Shown: positions 16,903 through 25,290, counted from the first letter of the stretch. The stretch: 64,000 nucleotides of DNA from Hyphococcus sp. (GCA_028281665.1 JANQJK010000004.1:129165-193164); one strand, 5' to 3'. Numbers and translations: made by a program. The notes: generated by a model from the sequence alone, not told the origin.

Positions 16903-17252
16903 GCGTGTGCGGCTTTGCCCGGCGCCATTTTGTGGACGCTGGTGCGGATCCAGTTGAAGCCGAGGATCATGATCACAAGGCCCATATAGCGCACGAAGTA
17001 AAAGCCGAGATCGTCCATGAAGGTCTGGAAGAGACCGCCGATAGACGCGTAGATCGACTGAATGTCGGCGCCTGAAGCGCCCATGGCCGCGATGGGCCAG
17101 ACGGTGCGGTCGATCAAAAGTGCGAAAAGCCCGTATGCCCAGACATTGGTGTCCTTGCGCGCGAACATCGCAAAAATGAACGCCAGAATAATCGCCCTTG
17201 GCAGGTCCGCGCCAGAAAATCCAATGCCAACGATATACTGTAGGTCTTCCAT
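16899..17252 (-). CDS. Small membrane protein of unknown function
   Basis: A 117-residue protein with three or four hydrophobic segments (residues about 15-35, 38-55, 70-80 and 85-102), ending in a basic tail (IRTSVHKMAPGKAAHA). No known family was recognised. The ATG at 17252 follows an AGCG-rich stretch with a weak ribosome site. It overlaps the ketosynthase stop tail-to-tail. The upstream side has a palindrome shared with the divergent DNA repair gene. Confidence 0.7.
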   Translation of the reverse strand: MEDLQYIVGIGFSGADLPRAIILAFIFAMFARKDTNVWAYGLFALLIDRTVWPIAAMGASGADIQSIYASIGGLFQTFMDDLGFYFVRYMGLVIMILGFNWIRTSVHKMAPGKAAHA

Positions 17253-17285
17253 CGTAACGCTCCAATGCGCTGCATTTCACTCATG

Positions 17286-17312
17286 CCATTAACGCCTGAT
17301 CAGGGTTAATGG
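17286..17312. promoter_or_regulatory. Near-perfect palindrome in a divergent promoter region
   Basis: CCATTAAC (17286-17293) and GTTAATGG (17305-17312) flank the 10-bp palindrome CCTGATCAGG; a single unpaired G at 17294 breaks perfect symmetry. It lies between two divergent genes, so it is a candidate operator for either or both. The regulator is unknown. Confidence 0.5.
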
Positions 17313-17385
17313 GCGGTAAAACGGCCAGGAGATTGATCGCAAAAAACGGGTGGTTTCAGTAACAATTGCGGTTAAATTCCCGGTC

Positions 17386-18270
17386 ATGCTGAAAGCCTTA
17401 ACAGAGAGTGAATGTGCCGCGGCGCCCCAGCGTCTCGACGACTACGAGCCGGTGGCGCGCGCGCTGGACTTTCTCGTGGAAAACTTCGAAGAGGCGCCGA
17501 GCCTTGAAGAAACCGCGGCGGTGGCCGGTTTGTCGTCAACGCATTTTCAGCGTGTTTTCAAAGCAGGCGCCGGCGTCTCCCCGAAACGTTTCCTTCAATA
17601 TCTTGCCGCCGGCGAAGCGAAAAAGGCGATGACCCTCGGCGAGAGCGTGCTTGACGCATCGTTCGCCGCGGGCCTTTCCGGGCCGTCGCGGCTACACGAT
17701 CTCTTTCTCGTGTCCGAAGCAATGACGCCGGGCCAATACAGAAAGAAAGGCGACGGGCTGACCATTCGTTACGGTTTTGCGGACGGCCCGTTCGGGCGCG
17801 CGCTGCTCGGCGCGACGGAGAAGGGCGTCTGCTGGTTGAGTTTTGCCGGCGATGCAAATGAGGGCGCCCGGATTGCAGACATGGAGGGCGACTGGCCGGC
17901 CGCTGAGTTTGTGCGCGATGATGCGTTTATTGCGCCCGTTGCTGCGCGCGCTTTCGCGTTCGCGACCAACCGGCCGCTCGACAAGCCCCTCGGTCTTCAT
18001 GTTCAGGGTACGAATTTCCAGCTCAAGGTCTGGGAGGCGCTGTTAAAAATCCCCCATGGCGGGCTCGTCACCTATGGCGATGTCGCCAGGTCGATTTGTG
18101 CGCCGAAAGCAAGCCGCGCCGTTGGCGCTGCGGTCGGCGCGAACATGATCTCGCTCCTCATACCCTGCCACCGGGTTATCCTCTCCTCCGGCGTTATTCA
18201 CAATTACCGCTGGGGCGCAGCGCGCAAGAAAGCCATCCTGGCGATGGAGCAGGCGAGCGCAGCCGCTTGA
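17386..18270 (+). CDS. AraC-HTH / methylated-DNA-cysteine methyltransferase (Ada-like, no Ada zinc domain)
   Basis: A 294-residue DNA alkylation repair protein. Residues about 20-110 are an AraC-type HTH (EETAAVAGLSSTHFQRVFKAGAGVSPKRFLQYL). The remainder is an O6-alkylguanine transferase with the acceptor cysteine in IPCHRVI (Cys261) and the DNA-binding segment SRAVGAAVGANM. The N-terminal zinc/phosphotriester domain of E. coli Ada is absent, so methylphosphotriester sensing is unlikely. The ATG at 17386 was chosen over the GTG at 17350 because the HTH then starts at the usual distance; neither has a strong ribosome site. Confidence 0.92.
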   Translation: MLKALTESECAAAPQRLDDYEPVARALDFLVENFEEAPSLEETAAVAGLSSTHFQRVFKAGAGVSPKRFLQYLAAGEAKKAMTLGESVLDASFAAGLSGPSRLHDLFLVSEAMTPGQYRKKGDGLTIRYGFADGPFGRALLGATEKGVCWLSFAGDANEGARIADMEGDWPAAEFVRDDAFIAPVAARAFAFATNRPLDKPLGLHVQGTNFQLKVWEALLKIPHGGLVTYGDVARSICAPKASRAVGAAVGANMISLLIPCHRVILSSGVIHNYRWGAARKKAILAMEQASAAA

Positions 18271-18301
18271 TCGATCGGCGAACGCGCGCAAATATATGTG
18301 C

Positions 18302-18739
18302 ATGCGTTTTCTGTTTCTGATCGTGTTATTCGCGATGACGCCGGCCGCACATGCGGCGCCGCGCCAGCTCGGCGACGCGGGGCTTGTGGCGGCCTATGCG
18401 GGCAAGACCCATCTCAGCTTTTATCGCCGGCATGTCGAGGAGTATGGCGGCAAGTATTTTGAGGAGTCCTATCGCGCCGATGGAACCCTGAGTTACGAAG
18501 CCGGCGACGTCGCGCTGACCGGCTACTGGCAGGTCGCCGGCGGGCGCATCTGTTTTCAGTATCCCGATACGCCGCTCAATTCCGGATGCTTTGTCGTCAC
18601 CCAGGAGGCCGGTTGCTATTACAGCTACCAGATCGGCGACAACGGCGAAGTGTTCGGACTAGCAACCGGCGAATGGTGGATCCGCGCCCACGTGAAGGGC
18701 ACAAAGCCGGACTGCGCCGCGGCGGATTTGGTGTCGTAG
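18302..18739 (+). CDS. Small secreted protein of unknown function
   Basis: A 145-residue protein with a signal peptide (MRFLFLIVLFAMTPAAHA) and a mature part with four cysteines, suggestive of disulphide bonds in the periplasm. The sequence AAYAGKTHLSFY...YRADGTLSYEAGDVALTGYWQVAGGRICFQYPDT resembles the small 'GkT...dGt...G.W.v.gg.lCf' pattern of DUF995-like proteins, but this is a tentative likeness. An ATG two codons upstream (18296) is possible. Starts 31 nt after the repair gene, so possibly co-transcribed. Confidence 0.72.
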   Translation: MRFLFLIVLFAMTPAAHAAPRQLGDAGLVAAYAGKTHLSFYRRHVEEYGGKYFEESYRADGTLSYEAGDVALTGYWQVAGGRICFQYPDTPLNSGCFVVTQEAGCYYSYQIGDNGEVFGLATGEWWIRAHVKGTKPDCAAADLVS

Positions 18740-18839
18740 CCGCCTCGTGCGGTCTGATAGGCGTACGCATTACGAAGTCTTAAGAAAAACGCTTTTGTAG
18801 CGTATGCAACGCTAAGTCGATAAAAATTGCGCCGGCGCG

Positions 18840-20543
18840 CTACGATTCCTGTTCGATAATGTTGAATTTGAAACGCCAGATTGCATGCTCCGGCTGACCG
18901 CTTTGTGAAGCGACTCTATCCGAGCGCACCCTAATTACCACGAAATCGTCGAAAGTTTTTGTCGGGACGCCGCTTATAAGCCCCGTCGACTTATCAAGCG
19001 CAAGGCCGGGTGGAAGCGTCCGTTGGACAACATCGTATCGATAGGGAGGCTCCGACCACGCGCTCGTCAGTTGATATTCATAATTTCTGCCGACCGTTCC
19101 TTGCGGCGGCTCAAGAGATGTAAATGACAGGCTGCGTTCACCCTCTAGCCTTGAGGAAAACTCTTCGACTTCATTTTGGAATGCATCGTCGTAAGCCAGA
19201 TTATTCAACTCCTGCGGATCAGCCCTTAGGTCGTACAGTTCCTTTTTGTCGTTTAAGCTCTCGACATACTTCCACCGGTTTGTGCGATAACCTGACCATA
19301 CCGGATAATCGCCAAATTTTCGCCAGGACAGATACCCGTAATTTTCAATCAGAATGGAGTCGCGCGATAGCGGCTTCTTTTCTGAAATCAGTGAAACTAA
19401 GCTGACGCCGTCAGATTCTATATCGGCGCCGGCGATATCCAATATTGTCGCGGCGAGATCGAGATTTACAGCGACCAGAGAACTTTCGCGTCGCGGATCG
19501 ATTGTGGGCGCTCTGACGATAAAAGGAACGCGAATACTCGATTCGTATGGGTATCCTTTGTCGATCGGCAAGTTGTGTTCGCCAAACATTATGCCATTGT
19601 CCGAGGTGAAAAAAATAACAGTGTCGTCTTGAAGGTTTAATTCGTTTAACAAGTCGTCGATCTCGCCAATCATTCGATCGACGGCTTGTAGCGCGACAAT
19701 TTGCTTTTTCGCAGCCTGCAAAAAGTGTTTGGACTTGTTTGTGTCATGTAGGTTCGATACCCATTGTGGTTTCTGGCTCAGGTCGGATTGATAATACTCA
19801 TCCCACGCGAAGTCATTTTCGGAGTATTTTTCGTCCGCTGGCGGCGGCGCCGGAGTATGCGGCGCATAGGTGCTTACGAAAAGGAAGAATGGTTGAGCGG
19901 CCCTTTCCCTGATGAACTTCAACGCCTCATCACGATGAAAATATGTCAGGTACTGCTCATGATCCGGAATAACTTTCATCACTTTTTCGTCTCGGACATT
20001 CGATCCGTATGTTATGTTTTTCAACTTAAACCAGTCGCGAATCATTCCGCCTTGATTGTTCGCAACGAAGGACGTCCAGCCTGGCGGCACTTCGCCGGGG
20101 CGGTACCCATGCTTGTACTTGCCGATAAAACCGGTGGCGTAACCGGCGTCGCTAAGCTTCACCGCAAGCGTATTTTCGGAGTTGAAATACGCGGCCGGAT
20201 ATGAATTAGCCTTTACATTGGTATTCTTCGGGTAATACCCGCCAGCGAGAAAACTTGCTCGAAACGGACAGCATTCGGGGATGCTCGCAATTGCATTGTT
20301 AAAGACGATGCCGCGCTTTGCCAGCCGGTCCTGTAAAATCGGCATGTATTCGATCGTTTTAAAATGTTGGTCGTCGGTCAATATGACGATGATGTTGGGC
20401 TTGCCGGAGAAAAATTCAATCGTATCGCGACTGGTATCGCCCGGGAGCGGTGAACATGCGGTCAATAGAAAAAATACGGGCGTCAGACAGAGGAGCGACA
20501 ACTGGGTTGCGCGCCGGCCCAATCGCGAAAAACCGTTATTCAT
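18840..20543 (-). CDS. Lipoprotein sulfatase with C-terminal putative Ig-like domain
   Basis: A 567-residue alkaline-phosphatase-superfamily sulfatase that would hydrolyse sulfate esters, probably of an algal or host polysaccharide. A lipobox (LLTAC, Cys30) marks it as a lipoprotein. The sulfatase signature CCPFRAS gives C91-x-P-x-R95, so Cys91 should become formylglycine. DD at 57-58 (VILTDDQH) and FFTSDNGIMFGEH supply metal ligands. Residues about 480-555 resemble the He_PIG domain (PPYRYDVVQRTLPPGLALDKSTGLISGVPTK). ATG at 20543 has AAAGGT upstream; a TTG at 20561 is less likely. Base composition is visibly lower in GC than the neighbours, codons such as TTA and ATA are used, and the gene is isolated: signs of transfer. 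No maturation enzyme is in the window. Confidence 0.92.
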   Translation of the reverse strand: MNNGFSRLGRRATQLSLLCLTPVFFLLTACSPLPGDTSRDTIEFFSGKPNIIVILTDDQHFKTIEYMPILQDRLAKRGIVFNNAIASIPECCPFRASFLAGGYYPKNTNVKANSYPAAYFNSENTLAVKLSDAGYATGFIGKYKHGYRPGEVPPGWTSFVANNQGGMIRDWFKLKNITYGSNVRDEKVMKVIPDHEQYLTYFHRDEALKFIRERAAQPFFLFVSTYAPHTPAPPPADEKYSENDFAWDEYYQSDLSQKPQWVSNLHDTNKSKHFLQAAKKQIVALQAVDRMIGEIDDLLNELNLQDDTVIFFTSDNGIMFGEHNLPIDKGYPYESSIRVPFIVRAPTIDPRRESSLVAVNLDLAATILDIAGADIESDGVSLVSLISEKKPLSRDSILIENYGYLSWRKFGDYPVWSGYRTNRWKYVESLNDKKELYDLRADPQELNNLAYDDAFQNEVEEFSSRLEGERSLSFTSLEPPQGTVGRNYEYQLTSAWSEPPYRYDVVQRTLPPGLALDKSTGLISGVPTKTFDDFVVIRVRSDRVASQSGQPEHAIWRFKFNIIEQES

Positions 20544-20690
20544 GTAGGTCAGACCTTTCAATGAAACATCAACTTATGCAGCGCCGAGTTTTTCGGTTGG
20601 CGCAGGCGGGCGACACCCGATTGACCGGAGTTTAGTCGGTCAAGACCTGTTCATCAACGAGCGCTGCGGCGCCAACACTCCCGCCCAACA

Positions 20691-20718
20691 AAAAACCCCG
20701 CCAAGCTGGCGGGGCTTT
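20691..20718 (-). terminator. Intrinsic terminator after ctrA
   Basis: A perfect 7-bp GC stem (CCCCGCC / GGCGGGG) with a 5-nt loop is flanked by A and T runs. On the minus strand the hairpin is followed by TTTTTT, about 30 nt beyond the ctrA stop. Confidence 0.88.
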
Positions 20719-20750
20719 TCGATTGCGGTGCAGGTGCAGTGAAAGAGGGA

Positions 20751-21452
20751 TCAGGCGACGTCGGCCGCTTTTTCTTCCTGCGGGTCGCGCAGCACATAGC
20801 CGCGGCCCCAGACCGTTTCGATGTAGTGTTCGCCTTCGGTGGCGGACGCCAGTTTCTTGCGTAGTTTGCAGATAAAGACGTCGATGATTTTGAGTTCCGG
20901 CTCGTCCATGCCGCCATAAAGATGGTTGAGGAACATCTCTTTTGTCAGCGTCGTGCCTTTGCGTAAGGAGAGAAGCTCCAGCATCTGATATTCTTTGCCG
21001 GTGAGGTGTACGCGCTGGCCGGCGACTTCCACCGTCTTCGCGTCAAGGTTCACCACAAGCTTACCGGTGGTGATCACCGATTGCGAATGACCTTTCGAGC
21101 GGCGAACGATGGCGTGAATGCGCGCAACGAGTTCGTCCTTGTGGAACGGCTTCGTCATATAGTCGTCGGCGCCGAAGCCGAGGCCGCGCACTTTCGTTTC
21201 GATGTCGCCCTGGCCGGTGAGGATCAGGATCGGCGTGTTCACTTTTGAAACGCGCAGCGACTTCAGAACGTCGAAACCCGTCATGTCCGGCAGGTTCAGA
21301 TCGAGCAGAATAATGTCGTAGTCATAAACCTTGCCGAGATCGACGCCTTCTTCGCCAAGATCGGTGGTGTACACATTGAAGCCGTCGGACTTCAGCATCA
21401 GCTCAATGCTCTGGGCGGTGGCGCCGTCGTCCTCGATGAGCAAAACCCGCAT
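20751..21452 (-). CDS. ctrA: Cell-cycle response regulator CtrA
   Basis: A 233-residue OmpR-family response regulator nearly identical in layout to CtrA of Caulobacter, the master regulator of the alphaproteobacterial cell cycle. It binds TTAA-N7-TTAA and controls replication initiation, flagellar and division genes. The receiver domain (1-118) has the acidic pocket ED8D9, phosphorylation site Asp51 (ILLDLNLPD), Thr in ILTGQGD and Lys in DYMTKPF. The winged helix (about 125-225) carries [32 protein letters not shown] and [14 protein letters not shown]. The C-terminus ends ...AADVA, related to but not the same as the AA end needed for ClpXP turnover in Caulobacter. Monocistronic, divergent from fliI. 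Confidence 0.97.
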   Translation of the reverse strand: MRVLLIEDDGATAQSIELMLKSDGFNVYTTDLGEEGVDLGKVYDYDIILLDLNLPDMTGFDVLKSLRVSKVNTPILILTGQGDIETKVRGLGFGADDYMTKPFHKDELVARIHAIVRRSKGHSQSVITTGKLVVNLDAKTVEVAGQRVHLTGKEYQMLELLSLRKGTTLTKEMFLNHLYGGMDEPELKIIDVFICKLRKKLASATEGEHYIETVWGRGYVLRDPQEEKAADVA

Positions 21453-21782
21453 GGTCGGTCTCCTGTCAGGCGCGCGGGCATCCCCTTAACCGATGAAAAC
21501 CGCGCTCTTATATTTTTGCAGCGCCGATGCTAACGACGATATGCTTTCACATTGGTTAATGCCGTTACCGGCATTGCTCCCAATTGCCCGATTTTTTTAA
21601 TCCGGCGACAATCTCTCTTACCGTTGAAGCAGCATAAACAGTTGATTTGCGGCGCTTGTCATTAAGCAATGCAAATTTTTCAAAAATTTTTCAGCCGGTT
21701 GTCTTTACGGGCGCTTAAGCACGCGCGGGTTAATGCTGACGGGGCGAATACCGCATAAATGAACAGTGGGCGTTAACTGGAT
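21453..21782. other. ctrA-fliI divergent intergenic region
   Basis: No gene is visible. The region is AT-rich and contains seven TTAA tetrads, several as GTTAA or TTAAC half-sites. None is paired at the canonical 7-nt spacing; the closest pair (TTAAGC...GGTTAA near 21715-21733) is spaced by 11. No GANTC is present. It must carry promoters of both ctrA and fliI, but no box could be fixed with confidence. Confidence 0.6.
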
Positions 21783-23126
21783 ATGGCCGCGACTTCACAT
21801 AACCGACTGACAGAAACGTCGCGCCGTTTCGATCCCGTTTCGATTTTCGGCGCCGTGCGCCGTGTGTCGCCGCTGGGCGTCGAGATTGATGATCGTCTTT
21901 CAGCGCTGACAATCGGAGATCGGGTCGCCATCGAAACGAAAGCCGGATCGCTCAGCGCAGAAATCGTCTCCGCCGAAGAGGGGTATGCGCTCGCGCTGCC
22001 GTTCGGCTCGCTGACCGGCGTCGCCCGCGGGGCGCCCGCGAAGTTTTTGAGCGACGGTGCGCAAATCGCGCCGTCGCCCGACTGGCTTGGACGCGTTGTC
22101 GATGGTCTTGGCCGCCCGATAGATGGAAAAGGTCCGCTACAGAACGGGCCGTTGCTCCGCTCGCTGAAGTCTTCGCCGCCGCCGGCGCATCAACGAGCGC
22201 GTCAGGGCGGCGCCATCCAGTTCGGCGTCAAGGCGCTGGATGTTTTTACGCCGGCGCGCATTGGCCAGCGGCTCGGAATCTTTTCCGGCGCCGGCGTCGG
22301 CAAGTCGGCGCTCCTCGGCATGATCGCCCGGCATACGGCGAGCGACGTTTCCATTATCGCCCTGATCGGCGAGCGCGGCCGGGAGGTGCGCGAGTTCCTG
22401 GAGGACCATTTGGGCGCCGAGGGGCTCGCCCGGTCCGTTGTTGTGGTTGCGACATCGGACGAGCCCGCCATGTTGCGCCGGGAAGCGGCGTATCTGGCGA
22501 TGACGCTGGCGGAACATTTTCGCGATAACGGCGCGAATGTCATGTGTCTGATGGACTCGCTGACCCGCGTCGCGCAGGCCCAGCGCGAAATCGGACTCGC
22601 CGCCGGCGAACCGCCAACGGCGAAGGGTTACACGCCGTCGGTCTTTTCGCTCCTGCCGTCGTTGATCGAGCGCGCCGGTCCCGGCGCAGACGATGGGGAA
22701 TCCGGCGCCGTGAGCGCGGTGTTTTCCGTGCTGGTAGAAGGGGACGATCACGATGAGCCCATTGCCGACGCGGCGCGCGCGACGCTGGATGGCCATATCG
22801 TCCTTGACCGACGCATCGCCGAACGGGGCCGGTTGCCGGCTGTCGATATCCTGCGATCTGTCTCCCGTGCGATGCCCGGCGCCCTCGACGAAAGAAATGC
22901 AGCGCTTGTGCGCGACGTAAAAATGCTCGCGGCCGCCTATGAAGACATGCGCGAAATGGTGCGCATCGGCGCTTACCGCGCTGGCAGCGATGCGACCCTC
23001 GATCGCGCGATTGCCATTCATGACGAACTGGAAGACTTTCTGTTTCAAAGCATCGACGAAAGCGCGCCTGCGGACGACGCGTTCGCCAGGCTGGCGGCGA
23101 TGCTGGAGAAAGGCGGGGCCCAATGA
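21783..23126 (+). CDS. fliI: Flagellar export ATPase FliI
   Basis: The ATPase of the flagellar type III export gate, related to F1 beta. Walker A GAGVGKS is at 169-175; further marks are IALIGERGREVREFLED, the Walker B region VMCLMDSLTRVAQAQREIGLAAGEPPTAKGYTPSVFSLLPSLIERAG, and the C-terminal helical domain. 447 residues, normal length. It is the first gene of fliI-fliJ and divergent from ctrA, a neighbourhood common in Caulobacterales and relatives. Flagellar genes other than fliJ are not in the window. Confidence 0.97.
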   Translation: MAATSHNRLTETSRRFDPVSIFGAVRRVSPLGVEIDDRLSALTIGDRVAIETKAGSLSAEIVSAEEGYALALPFGSLTGVARGAPAKFLSDGAQIAPSPDWLGRVVDGLGRPIDGKGPLQNGPLLRSLKSSPPPAHQRARQGGAIQFGVKALDVFTPARIGQRLGIFSGAGVGKSALLGMIARHTASDVSIIALIGERGREVREFLEDHLGAEGLARSVVVVATSDEPAMLRREAAYLAMTLAEHFRDNGANVMCLMDSLTRVAQAQREIGLAAGEPPTAKGYTPSVFSLLPSLIERAGPGADDGESGAVSAVFSVLVEGDDHDEPIADAARATLDGHIVLDRRIAERGRLPAVDILRSVSRAMPGALDERNAALVRDVKMLAAAYEDMREMVRIGAYRAGSDATLDRAIAIHDELEDFLFQSIDESAPADDAFARLAAMLEKGGAQ

Positions 23127-23575
23127 CCGGACGTTTTCGCGGCGCTGACAGCATCGGCAAATTATTGAAAATCGCCCGGGCGGAAGCGGAAATCGTGCGC
23201 GTCGACCTTGCCGACATCGACCGCGCCCTGGCATCGGCCGCCGCTGAAATCGAAGGCGTCGCCGCTGCGGTTGCGCGGGAGGAGCGCGGATCCACCGACG
23301 CTGCGGCGTTCGCCGTCTACGCCGAAGCCATGCGGGAGCGCCGGTTTAACCTGAACAAGACGTTGAGCGCCCTTGAAGGCGCGCGCGAAGCGGCGCGGGA
23401 TAAGCTTTCCGTCGCGCTCGCCGAGATTGCCAAGCTTGAGCGTCTGGCTGACATCAATGCGCGCGATTTGCTGACGGCGCAGCGCCGGCGCGAGGCCCGC
23501 GCGGACGCCGATAACGCCGTGCCCCATGTCGCCGCGCGCATGGCCGGCGCGGGGCGAAAATCGATCGCCCGTTAA
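23123..23575 (+). CDS. fliJ: Flagellar export protein FliJ
   Basis: A 150-residue, almost wholly helical coiled-coil protein (heptad-like Ala/Glu/Arg pattern) that starts 4 nt inside the fliI stop. FliJ is the stalk-like chaperone-escort partner of FliI, comparable to the gamma subunit of F1. Sequence alone is low in signature (HTH absent, coiled coil only), so the assignment rests on position and structure. Its TAA stop is part of a perfect CtrA box. Confidence 0.85.
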   Translation: MTGRFRGADSIGKLLKIARAEAEIVRVDLADIDRALASAAAEIEGVAAAVAREERGSTDAAAFAVYAEAMRERRFNLNKTLSALEGAREAARDKLSVALAEIAKLERLADINARDLLTAQRRREARADADNAVPHVAARMAGAGRKSIAR

Positions 23576-23586
23576 CGCTTTCTTAA
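23572..23586. promoter_or_regulatory. CtrA box overlapping the fliJ stop codon
   Basis: TTAA (23572-23575), 7-nt spacer CGCTTTC, TTAA (23583-23586): an exact match to the CtrA consensus. It lies 215 bp upstream of mraZ and may control the dcw operon. Confidence 0.65.
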
Positions 23587-23642
23587 TCCAAAATCGGTGA
23601 CGCCACTCCTCGGCGATTCGCGGTGTTCCGTTTCTGTTCCGG

Positions 23643-23669
23643 AATGGGCGCTGGACTCTGCCCATTTTC
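23643..23669 (+). terminator. Possible weak terminator after fliIJ
   Basis: Inverted repeat AATGGGC (23643-23649) / GCCCATT (23660-23666) with a 10-nt loop, followed by TTCT. The stem is short and the U-run poor, so it may instead be a protein site or chance. Confidence 0.3.
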
Positions 23670-23698
23670 TGTGCCGGTGGGGCGTAAATTCCTTTGCG

Positions 23699-23723
23699 TC
23701 CCAGTAAATCCCATGATATCCCG
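23699..23723 (-). promoter_or_regulatory. MraZ box (three direct repeats)
   Basis: Read on the minus strand, three GGGA-containing pentamers (CGGGA, TGGGA, TGGGA) occur at exactly 10-bp steps: 23719-23723, 23709-23713, 23699-23703. This is the TGGGA-N5 repeat pattern known for MraZ autorepression, 78 bp upstream of the mraZ ATG. Confidence 0.75.
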
Positions 23724-23800
23724 AATGTCGCCGGCAAATTTTCGGCGCAAGGGACAGCGTTGCCCGCTTCGGGGCGCGCGGACGGGCGGAGACAAGGCGC

Positions 23801-24274
23801 ATGCGGCGGGACGCCGAGACCCTTTTTCTGGGGTCGTTCACAAACAAGATTGACGCGAAAGGCCGGCTGGCGACGCCGGCCCGCTTCCGCCGCGTCCTGG
23901 AAGCGGAAAAAACAAACACGGTTTTCGTTATTCCGTCCCCGGACGAACCGTGCCTGGAGGCCGGCGGGCCGGCCTACATTGAGAGCGTAACGCGGTCGAT
24001 CACCGCGCTGCCGCGCTTCTCCGACGAACGCAAGCTGCTGCAAAAGCGCATTGCCGGCAGAACAATTTCACTTTCCATGGATTCTGAAGGCCGCTTCGTC
24101 CTGCCGAAGGAGCTGCGCGAGCACGCGAACCTGAATGGCGAGGCGGCGTTTTCCGGTCAGATCGATTTCTTCCAGATCTGGAATCCCGAGGCGCTGGATG
24201 CGTCTATCGGCGACGACGCCGACACGGCCGCCGCGCGCAAGGGCCTGCCCAATGCGCCGGAAGACGCCTCGTGA
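23801..24274 (+). CDS. mraZ: MraZ transcriptional regulator
   Basis: A 157-residue protein with two SpoVT/AbrB-like MraZ repeats: FLGSFTNKIDAKGRLATPARFRR (residues 9-31) and the second around ISLSMDSEGRFVLPKELREHANL. MraZ forms ring oligomers and represses its own dcw operon by binding TGGGA repeats, which are found upstream. Start ATG preceded by GGAGACAAGG. First gene of the division and wall cluster; overlaps rsmH by 4 nt. Confidence 0.96.
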   Translation: MRRDAETLFLGSFTNKIDAKGRLATPARFRRVLEAEKTNTVFVIPSPDEPCLEAGGPAYIESVTRSITALPRFSDERKLLQKRIAGRTISLSMDSEGRFVLPKELREHANLNGEAAFSGQIDFFQIWNPEALDASIGDDADTAAARKGLPNAPEDAS

Positions 24275-25290
24275 CCGGTGCGGCGCATATTCCCGTTATG
24301 GCGCGTGAAGCGATCGAAGCGCTCGGCGTCAAAGACGGCGGGGTCTATGTGGACGCGACGTTCGGCGCCGGCGGTTATGCGAAAGCTGTTCTGGCCGCCG
24401 CGAACTGCTCCGTATACGCATTCGACCGTGATCCGCGCGCTATCGAGGCGGCTAATGACTGGGCTGGCGACTATGAAGGACGTCTCGTCCTGATCAATCG
24501 TCCATTCGCAGAAATGCAAGAGGCGCTTGAAGATTGCGGCGTTGAGGAAGTCGACGGCGTCGTCTTCGATCTTGGCGTTTCCTCCATGCAGCTTGACGAG
24601 GCCGATCGCGGCTTCTCGTTCCGGCATGACGGGCCGCTTTCCATGCGCATGGACGGTGGCAAGCCGGACGCGGCGGACGTTGTGGCGGTCGCCGACGCGC
24701 GGCAGCTCGTCGCCATCTTCAAGGCGTATGGCGAAGAAAAGAAAGCCTCCCGGATCGCCCGCGCGATTGTCGCCGCTCGCGAGAAGTCGCCCATCGAAAC
24801 GACCGGCGCCCTGTCGGCGATTGTCGAAAAAGCGAACCCGCCGCGGGGGCCGTCAAAAATTCATTCGGCGACGCGCGTATTTCAGGCGCTGCGTATTTTC
24901 GTCAATGATGAGCTTGGTCAGATCGTCAAAGCGCTGCGGGCCGCCGAAAGATTGCTGAAGCCGGCCGGTCGTCTTGTCGTTGTCACGTTTCACTCGCTGG
25001 AGGACCGGATCGTCAAGCGCTTCTTTGCCGCCCGTGTTGAAAACCGCAGCCGCGCAACGCGGCATATGCCGGAGCAAACGCAGCCGCCCGCCACATTCCG
25101 CTTGCTGTCGTCAAAAGCGATTGCCGCATCGCCGGACGAAGCCGCGCAAAATCCCCGTGCGCGCTCCGCCAAGCTGCGCGCCGGAGAACGCCTTGCCGGA
25201 CCCGCATATGCAGGCGAGGAAAATCTCGGCCTGCCGCGCCATTCCGATCTGCCTGACCTGGAAGGAGTCACTGCATCATGTTCCGTCTGA
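24271..25290 (+). CDS. rsmH: 16S rRNA (cytosine-1402-N4) methyltransferase
   Basis: RsmH (MraW) methylates N4 of C1402 in the 16S rRNA P site. Motifs: HIPVMAREAIEAL, YVDATFGAGGYAKAVL (SAM-binding), GVVFDLGVSSMQLDEADRGFSFRHDGPLSMRMD, and RVFQALRIFVNDEL with LVVVTFHSLEDRIVKRFF. 339 residues; GTG start overlapping mraZ. The second dcw gene in nearly all bacteria that have the cluster. Confidence 0.97.
   Translation: MTGAAHIPVMAREAIEALGVKDGGVYVDATFGAGGYAKAVLAAANCSVYAFDRDPRAIEAANDWAGDYEGRLVLINRPFAEMQEALEDCGVEEVDGVVFDLGVSSMQLDEADRGFSFRHDGPLSMRMDGGKPDAADVVAVADARQLVAIFKAYGEEKKASRIARAIVAAREKSPIETTGALSAIVEKANPPRGPSKIHSATRVFQALRIFVNDELGQIVKALRAAERLLKPAGRLVVVTFHSLEDRIVKRFFAARVENRSRATRHMPEQTQPPATFRLLSSKAIAASPDEAAQNPRARSAKLRAGERLAGPAYAGEENLGLPRHSDLPDLEGVTASCSV

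Noticed and set aside
18740-20690. Sulfatase region as a mobile element or genomic island
   Set aside because: Only one gene deviates in composition; no integrase, transposase, terminal repeats or attachment site are visible.
21715-21733. TTAA...TTAA pair near fliI as a CtrA box
   Set aside because: Spacer is 11 nt, not 7.
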